The notes under the pieces: generated by a model
Databases searched by the model: none
What the model was told of the DNA's origin: nothing
The model's input: only the letters and a program-made list of their open reading frames with translations
Shown here: in pieces, positions 5,705 through 9,184 of the stretch
How the letters are laid out: each line of letters begins with the position of its first letter
How positions within the stretch are numbered: the stretch's first letter is position 1
Assembly (NCBI GenBank): GCA_036276195.1
Contig: DATBED010000011.1
Location: 1-9,184, forward strand
Reading direction: 5' to 3'
Origin: DATBED01 sp036276195
GTDB taxonomy: Bacteria; Patescibacteriota; Saccharimonadia; Saccharimonadales; UBA4665
DNA: 9,184 nucleotides
Program-made: the position numbers and the translations under genes

Positions 5705-5733
5705 TTGACATATAATCAAGGTTATGCTAGTAT
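5705..5733 (+). promoter_or_regulatory. Strong sigma-70-type promoter for the 87-residue protein
   Basis: TTGACA (5705-5710), 17 nt, then TAGTAT (5728-5733) with a TGC extension (5725-5727): nearly a full consensus. The -10 lies in a perfect 10-bp palindrome (TAGTATACTA, 5728-5737), and an 8-base direct repeat GGTTAAAC flanks the promoter (5694-5701 and 5742-5749). The RNA start near 5740 gives a leader of about 50 nt. An overlapping TATACT (5731-5736) at 20-nt spacing is a weaker reading of the -10. Confidence 0.75.
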
Positions 5734-5775
5734 ACTAACTAGGTTAAACAAACATAAAAAAGCAAACTATTAAGC

Positions 5776-5780
5776 AAGGA
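5776..5780 (+). promoter_or_regulatory. Shine-Dalgarno site of the 87-residue protein
   Basis: AAGGA lies 9 nt before the ATG at 5790, at the end of an A-rich leader. It is the clearest ribosome site in the window and, with the full promoter and terminator, suggests a highly expressed short transcript. Confidence 0.55.
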
Positions 5781-5789
5781 ATTAATACA

Positions 5790-6053
5790 ATGGTTGAACA
5801 AGCAGTTAAAACCCCAGAGCAAGAACCAGAAGCAATGGTAGTTATCGAGCCTATCGTAAGCGCTAACGGTACTGTTGAATATGCACCCGATGATACCCCT
5901 TCTATCGCTACTTTCATTAGGCTAATAGAACAGCCTACAAGAGATGCGCTGAATAAGGTATTTAAGGATCGAGCTGTAGAGGTAGCTGTTGCTGGCGAGA
6001 CGTTAAACAACCACCTTACCTTAGTTCAAGCTACTAAAGCCGAGAACCAGTAA
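5790..6053 (+). CDS. Small acidic protein, unknown function
   Basis: I do not recognise this 87-residue protein. It has an acidic, disordered-looking N-terminus (MVEQAVKTPEQEPEAMVV), a short beta-like stretch to about residue 30, and a probable helix at about 38-60 (SIATFIRLIEQPTRDALNKV). A second helical region ends the protein. It has no signal peptide, membrane segment, Cys or His-metal motif. That it is a real gene is supported by the near-consensus promoter, the AAGGA ribosome site, a length that ends just before an intrinsic terminator, and the absence of a better frame on either strand. It forms a single-gene transcription unit at the left edge of the block of unrecognised genes. Confidence 0.7.
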   Translation: MVEQAVKTPEQEPEAMVVIEPIVSANGTVEYAPDDTPSIATFIRLIEQPTRDALNKVFKDRAVEVAVAGETLNNHLTLVQATKAENQ

Positions 6054-6072
6054 CTCTCGCTAGAAATTAAAT

Positions 6073-6105
6073 ATGGGCAGGTAATAACCTCTGCCCATTT
6101 TTATT
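6073..6105 (+). terminator. Intrinsic (rho-independent) terminator
   Basis: A perfect 8-bp stem (ATGGGCAG 6073-6080 with CTGCCCAT 6091-6098) encloses a 10-nt loop in which GGT and ACC can pair further. It is followed by a T-rich run (TTTTT, ATT, ATT). It lies 19 bp after the stop of the 87-residue gene and ends that transcript before the SDH-like gene. Confidence 0.88.
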
Positions 6106-6131
6106 ATTGAGCATCTATTGATAAGCGTATT

Positions 6132-6146
6132 TGCTACAATAAAAAC
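6132..6146 (+). promoter_or_regulatory. Extended -10 promoter, leaderless type, for the SDH-like peptidase
   Basis: TGC-TACAAT (6132-6140) is followed by 6 nt (AAAAAC) and the ATG at 6147. It lies downstream of the intrinsic terminator, so this operon has its own start. No good -35 is found at 16-18 nt. Confidence 0.58.
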
Positions 6147-7280
6147 ATGAGCGAAATAACAAACACTGCCCCTGTCAGCTACCAGGATGACCTGCCATAT
6201 GTAGGAGCATACCAAAAGGCCGCACCAAAAACAGCGGAAGACAAGGCTAAAAAAGATTTAGAGAAGCCCGACTTATCCAAAGATGAAACTGAAAAGCTAG
6301 CCACTAAAAGGTGGGATCAATCGCAAGCGGAGATTAAAAAGCTAGAAGAAAACCTCCAAGCTAAGGTAATTGTACTTTGTTTTACCAGTACTTTAGCTTC
6401 TATGGATGTTGACTATATTTTTAGGCATGTGGCAGCAATGGGGCATCAGCAACGTATAGCTGTTTTTTTGAAAGGCCCAGGTGGCTCAGGCGAGGCAGCC
6501 GCTCGAATTGTATTTATGCTACGCAAGTACTGTGATGAGTTGATTTTTGTCGTTCCAGCCGAAGCCGCTTCAGCTTGCACCATGATGGCACTGGGCGGCA
6601 ATAAGATTTTAATGGGGCCTCTTTCGATGTTGTCTCCAATCGACAGCAGCATTGCTTATCATCCATTGGCTCCCAAAGATAAAGACGGCTACCCGGTATC
6701 AGTAGAGATTACCGAAATACAGAAGTTTATTGACCTTTGTAATAGCACTATGGCATCAGATAAAGTCGAGGGGGTTCAAAAGTCACCTTATGGCTTACTT
6801 TCAGAGTATGTACACCCGGTGTTTATCGGCGCAATCCAGCGTTCGCTATCGTTATCTAAGCTCATTACTACCGACGTATTAAAGACCCATATGGATGATG
6901 AAGGCCGTCTCAACTACATCGTAGATCAACTAAACGACGCATTTCCTGTGCATAGCTACCCAATTATCCTCGAAAAAGCCCAGCAGTTAGGTATCCCAGC
7001 TGAGGCTATGAGCGATGAAACACACGAGATCGCCGCAGCTCAACTCGAGAATATCCAGAAAATAACATCAGTAAAGTCTGACGAAACCGAAAAAGAGAAA
7101 ACCACTTATACTATTGATGCCATATTTGAAACTGAAAACTGGCGAACGGTATATCTTAGCGAAAAGAAATATAACCTTGTGGATGGTAGGTGGGAAGAGG
7201 GTACTAAAAAGGCCGATTATAGCTCTTACAAATCTACTCATGATGATAAAGGTAATAGGCAAATTGAGAAAGTGAGCTAG
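6147..7280 (+). CDS. SDH/ClpP-fold serine peptidase-like protein
   Basis: A 377-residue protein whose core (about 70-230) has the ClpP/crotonase fold of the serine dehydrogenase proteinase (SDH) family. The visible signature runs in order: a strand VIVLCFTSTL (74-83), LKGPGGSGEAAARI (108-121) forming the oxyanion region, then AEAASACTMMALGG (138-151). The last holds the probable nucleophile Ser142 in A-S-A-C-T, and ILMGPLSMLSPIDSS follows (154-168). His223 in EYVHPV is a candidate base; the third residue is unclear. There is no signal peptide, so it is probably cytosolic, unlike SppA. The charged N-terminal 70 residues and a hydrophilic C-terminal extension (about 305-377) are unusual additions. 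It starts from its own -10 and is followed after 2 bp by a 114-residue gene. Peptidase activity is inferred; the substrate is unknown. Confidence 0.82.
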   Translation: MSEITNTAPVSYQDDLPYVGAYQKAAPKTAEDKAKKDLEKPDLSKDETEKLATKRWDQSQAEIKKLEENLQAKVIVLCFTSTLASMDVDYIFRHVAAMGHQQRIAVFLKGPGGSGEAAARIVFMLRKYCDELIFVVPAEAASACTMMALGGNKILMGPLSMLSPIDSSIAYHPLAPKDKDGYPVSVEITEIQKFIDLCNSTMASDKVEGVQKSPYGLLSEYVHPVFIGAIQRSLSLSKLITTDVLKTHMDDEGRLNYIVDQLNDAFPVHSYPIILEKAQQLGIPAEAMSDETHEIAAAQLENIQKITSVKSDETEKEKTTYTIDAIFETENWRTVYLSEKKYNLVDGRWEEGTKKADYSSYKSTHDDKGNRQIEKVS

Positions 7281-7282
7281 AA

Positions 7283-7627
7283 ATGGAAGATTTTTCAGTA
7301 CCAAAAGAATTCGAAGAGTATTCTAAAGCTCTGTATGACAAAGATACTATCTCACCAAGAGAATTTGTAGATTTTTGCTTGCTCGCTGTTAATTTAGTTG
7401 ATTCTAATTGGGATATGCGCACGGGCTTGGCCTATCATATCGCAGGAGTAATAGGCACACACGAGATTATCAAAAAATATGACTTACTTGACCAAATTAG
7501 TGGAGAGTTCGGGAGCTTAGAATTGCCCGATCATCACGCAGCAGGCACAGAAGAACAGGTACGTCAGAAATGGGAAGAAGTTAAAAGCTTAGTGGCTGAA
7601 GCTGATAAAAAGTTCCCTAAGTCTTAG
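7283..7627 (+). CDS. Small acidic helical protein, operon partner of the SDH-like peptidase
   Basis: I do not recognise this 114-residue protein. It is acidic and appears mostly helical, with helices at about 20-39 (SPREFVDFCLLAVNLVDS), 46-64 and 90-112, and no membrane segment. It begins 2 bp after the peptidase stop, so the two are almost certainly one operon and may be translationally linked. There is no strong ribosome site, only GTGAG about 8 nt upstream. The arrangement suggests a partner, adaptor, regulator or substrate of the peptidase, but this is from position only. It has no toxin, antitoxin or DNA-binding motif that I can see. Confidence 0.7.
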   Translation: MEDFSVPKEFEEYSKALYDKDTISPREFVDFCLLAVNLVDSNWDMRTGLAYHIAGVIGTHEIIKKYDLLDQISGEFGSLELPDHHAAGTEEQVRQKWEEVKSLVAEADKKFPKS

Positions 7628-7654
7628 CAAACACACAATCTGCACAAATTAAAG

Positions 7655-7683
7655 TTGACTATTAGCCAATTTTGTGTTAGTAT
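7655..7683 (+). promoter_or_regulatory. Promoter of the 201-residue protein
   Basis: TTGACT (7655-7660), 17 nt, TAGTAT (7678-7683), with a TGT extension (7675-7677). The core matches the promoter at 5705-5733 in both the -35 and -10. The predicted RNA start is near 7690, leaving an A-rich leader of about 20 nt without a clear ribosome site. An imperfect dyad (CACAAATT 7643-7650 and AATTTTGTG 7668-7676) spans the -35 and could bind a regulator. Confidence 0.7.
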
Positions 7684-7710
7684 GTAAAGAGATAAGAAAA
7701 CAAAAAAATT

Positions 7711-8316
7711 ATGATAAATCACGAACAGCCTGCAAAACCAGAAACAGCAATAGATCTTTCTGAAGAAGAACGTTTGGCACTTTATGGAGTGGGAGCGCAC
7801 TTACTGAAATCACGTGGTGTGGTGATTAAGCCTGATCCTAACACTAAATACATTAATGAAGAAGGCAAGGAGCACCGCCCCGATCCATACTTGGAGCTTA
7901 ATATACCTTCCGAAGAGCTTGCTGCAGTTGGCTTGGCTTATGATGGCGTAACCCTGCAAAGCCAAGAATCAGAATTTGATAACGACGCCCCTACCCTAAT
8001 GTATCTTGAGGCCTCACGCGTTGCAACTCGTACTATTGATCAAACCGACTCACAACCAATGACCGTTATGGGTAATGAACGACAATGGGTAGTGTTATCG
8101 CGTGATCAACATTTAGGGATTGTGGTAGAAGATGAAGGTGGAGAAGGTGACTTTTATTCTGGCCCTGATGCAGTAGATACAACTACAGTAGAAACTGGTC
8201 CTGATAGCGAACAGACTATTGAACTAAGGGGCCCACAACTGTATATGCTCGAAGGAAAGCCGCTAAGTCGTGCGGACTTATGCAATGTTACTGCCGGCCT
8301 TGAAAAAATAACATAA
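7711..8316 (+). CDS. Acidic soluble protein, unknown function
   Basis: I do not recognise this 201-residue protein. It is strongly acidic, lacks a signal peptide, membrane helix or Cys cluster, and has one Cys near the C-terminus. The N-terminal 35 residues carry a likely helix (LSEEERLALYGVGAHLLKS). Residues 60-200 look beta-rich with acidic loops, including VVEDEGGEGDF and the Thr/Glu-rich DTTTVETGPDSEQT. Such composition suits an intracellular binding or scaffold protein, but no motif assigns a role. A promoter almost identical in core to that of the 87-residue gene suggests joint expression with it, with the peptidase operon between them. It ends 48 bp before the convergent trehalose gene. 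Gene reality is well supported by length and promoter. Confidence 0.75.
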   Translation: MINHEQPAKPETAIDLSEEERLALYGVGAHLLKSRGVVIKPDPNTKYINEEGKEHRPDPYLELNIPSEELAAVGLAYDGVTLQSQESEFDNDAPTLMYLEASRVATRTIDQTDSQPMTVMGNERQWVVLSRDQHLGIVVEDEGGEGDFYSGPDAVDTTTVETGPDSEQTIELRGPQLYMLEGKPLSRADLCNVTAGLEKIT

Positions 8317-8364
8317 GATTGATAAAGTACCAAAGCTTATGCAAAAGAGGGTTGGTCAAGTAGG

Positions 8365-9184
8365 CTAGTGGAGTTTTTTGAGGAGGGCGATGACCTCTTT
8401 GGAAGAGGGTAGGCGATAGTCGGCCAGGGTACGACCGCGGCCGACTTTGAGGCTGTAGCTTTTGACGGCCGAGCTAGACACCGGTAGAACGCCGAACAGA
8501 TCTTCGTCGGTGGCGTCATCGCCAATGGCCAAGATGAAGTCGTAATGGTGTTTCAGCCAGCGCTGGGCGGCCACCCCCTTACCGATCCGCGAGTTCTTAA
8601 TTTCGAGGGCTTTGTTGCCTTGCAGTAGCTCCAAGCCATAGCTTTTGAGTAAGGGCTGGACCAGGCGTTTTATGATCACGGCGTACTTGCTGGCGTAGTA
8701 GGGCGAGGCAGAGCGGTAGTGCCAAACCAGGGAGTGCGGCTTGGTTTCTAGGCGGGCGCCGGGGGTTAGTTCGGTGTATTTTTCGAAAATGGGCTGGATG
8801 GCGCGCTTCCAGCGGGTATCGGCTTTTTCGATGGTTTGCCAGGTTTTACCGGAGGCCTTTTTAAGGCTGGCACCGTGCTCGGCCACCAGGTTGATTGGTA
8901 ACTGGCCGAACCACTTCTCCAGGTCTTCGCTGGAACGGCCGCTAATTAGTACTACGTCGTTGCTTGGCTCGGCTGACAGCGTTTCGAGCAAGTCCAGCAA
9001 AGCTTTGGGCGGCTCAGCCTGGCGGTAATCTTCGCTAAAGGGGACCAGACTGCCGTCGTAGTCTAGCATTAGCAGGCGTTTCTCGGCCTGGCGGTAATCG
9101 CTTATTAGGCGTCGTCTCAACTTTTCTTTAAGTGTCCGGGTTATAGAAACAGTACCTGGTACGGGGCGGTTTAGGGTGTCGACA
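8365..9184 (-). CDS. Trehalose-6-phosphate phosphatase domain, probably C-terminal half of a fused TPS/TPP (partial)
   Basis: The last 272 residues of a trehalose-6-phosphate phosphatase, which removes phosphate from trehalose-6-P in the second step of trehalose synthesis. HAD motifs are complete (numbered from the window edge): LDYDGS with Asp41 and Asp43, LISGRSSEDLEKWFG with SGR (81-83), AEHGA (102-105), the motif III Lys in NSRIGKG (Lys202), and IGDDATDED with Asp222/Asp223. A TTG at 9120 could start a 251-residue protein, but the frame stays open for 21 more codons to the edge. The preceding sequence (a Lys/Arg-rich helix, then DYRQAEKRLLMLDYDG) matches the linker of bifunctional synthase-phosphatase proteins. 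I therefore infer a glycosyltransferase family 20 (OtsA-like) domain beyond the window. The gene converges on the 201-residue gene. Domain identity is firm; fusion is inferred. Confidence 0.88.
   Translation of the reverse strand, partial: VDTLNRPVPGTVSITRTLKEKLRRRLISDYRQAEKRLLMLDYDGSLVPFSEDYRQAEPPKALLDLLETLSAEPSNDVVLISGRSSEDLEKWFGQLPINLVAEHGASLKKASGKTWQTIEKADTRWKRAIQPIFEKYTELTPGARLETKPHSLVWHYRSASPYYASKYAVIIKRLVQPLLKSYGLELLQGNKALEIKNSRIGKGVAAQRWLKHHYDFILAIGDDATDEDLFGVLPVSSSAVKSYSLKVGRGRTLADYRLPSSKEVIALLKKLH

Noticed and set aside
5744..6010. 88-residue minus-strand frame opposite the 87-residue gene
   Set aside because: The plus-strand gene has a promoter, ribosome site and terminator. The minus frame has Ser/Thr-rich shadow composition and no upstream signals.
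8312..8341. Inverted repeat CATAAG/CTTATG between the 201-residue gene and the trehalose gene, as a terminator
   Set aside because: Only a 6-bp A/T-rich stem with a long loop and no T-run on either strand.
9017..9100. Repeated DYRQAE peptide and its 14-base DNA repeat in the trehalose phosphatase
   Set aside because: Both copies are in frame at positions that fit the family on their own. The repeat is short and is best taken as coincidence or local duplication without function.

Overview
The window looks like chromosomal DNA of a small-genome bacterium, most likely a Candidate Phyla Radiation (Patescibacteria) lineage such as Saccharibacteria. This is an inference from style and gene content. 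Genes are packed tightly, three convergent pairs overlap at their stop codons, proteins are short, and several are unrecognisable. Most start codons lack a Shine-Dalgarno site. Instead a -10 promoter hexamer sits 6 nt before the start codon, as expected for leaderless mRNAs. TAG is the commonest stop (9 of 14 genes). No gene contains an in-frame TGA, so the code looks standard. No gap between genes exceeds about 150 bases, and I see no tRNA, rRNA, CRISPR array or insertion sequence.

Layout. 1-184 is the 3' end of polA (DNA polymerase I), converging on a four-helix membrane protein (181-633, minus) with which it shares a CTAG stop palindrome. Next come a membrane-anchored secreted protein (727-1287) and a HAD-superfamily hydrolase (1305-1886), both plus strand. 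A minus-strand operon follows: cyclopropane fatty acid synthase (cfa, 2095-3216), then a translationally coupled 78-residue DUF721/DciA-like protein (1866-2102). Divergent from cfa, with 44 bp between them, is a patatin-like phospholipase broken by a one-base frameshift (3261-4176). Then come mutM/fpg (4197-5093) and a convergent metallophosphoesterase (5088-5645, minus).

5646-8316 is a block that looks more A/T-rich: an 87-residue acidic protein with a strong promoter and terminator; an SDH/ClpP-like serine peptidase with a 114-residue partner 2 bp downstream; and a 201-residue acidic protein. The first and last of these have near-identical promoter cores. Converging on this block from the right edge is a trehalose-6-phosphate phosphatase domain (8365-9184, minus). 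It is open to the window edge and is probably the C-terminal half of a fused trehalose-6-P synthase/phosphatase.

How the genes fit together: cfa and the patatin homologue, transcribed from back-to-back promoters, suggest lipid remodelling, possibly of scavenged lipids. polA and mutM are DNA repair and replication functions. The trehalose enzyme points to compatible-solute or envelope sugar metabolism. The 5.7-8.3 kb block has no assigned function and is the best place to look for something new. The leaderless-promoter pattern is the clearest unusual signal across the whole window.
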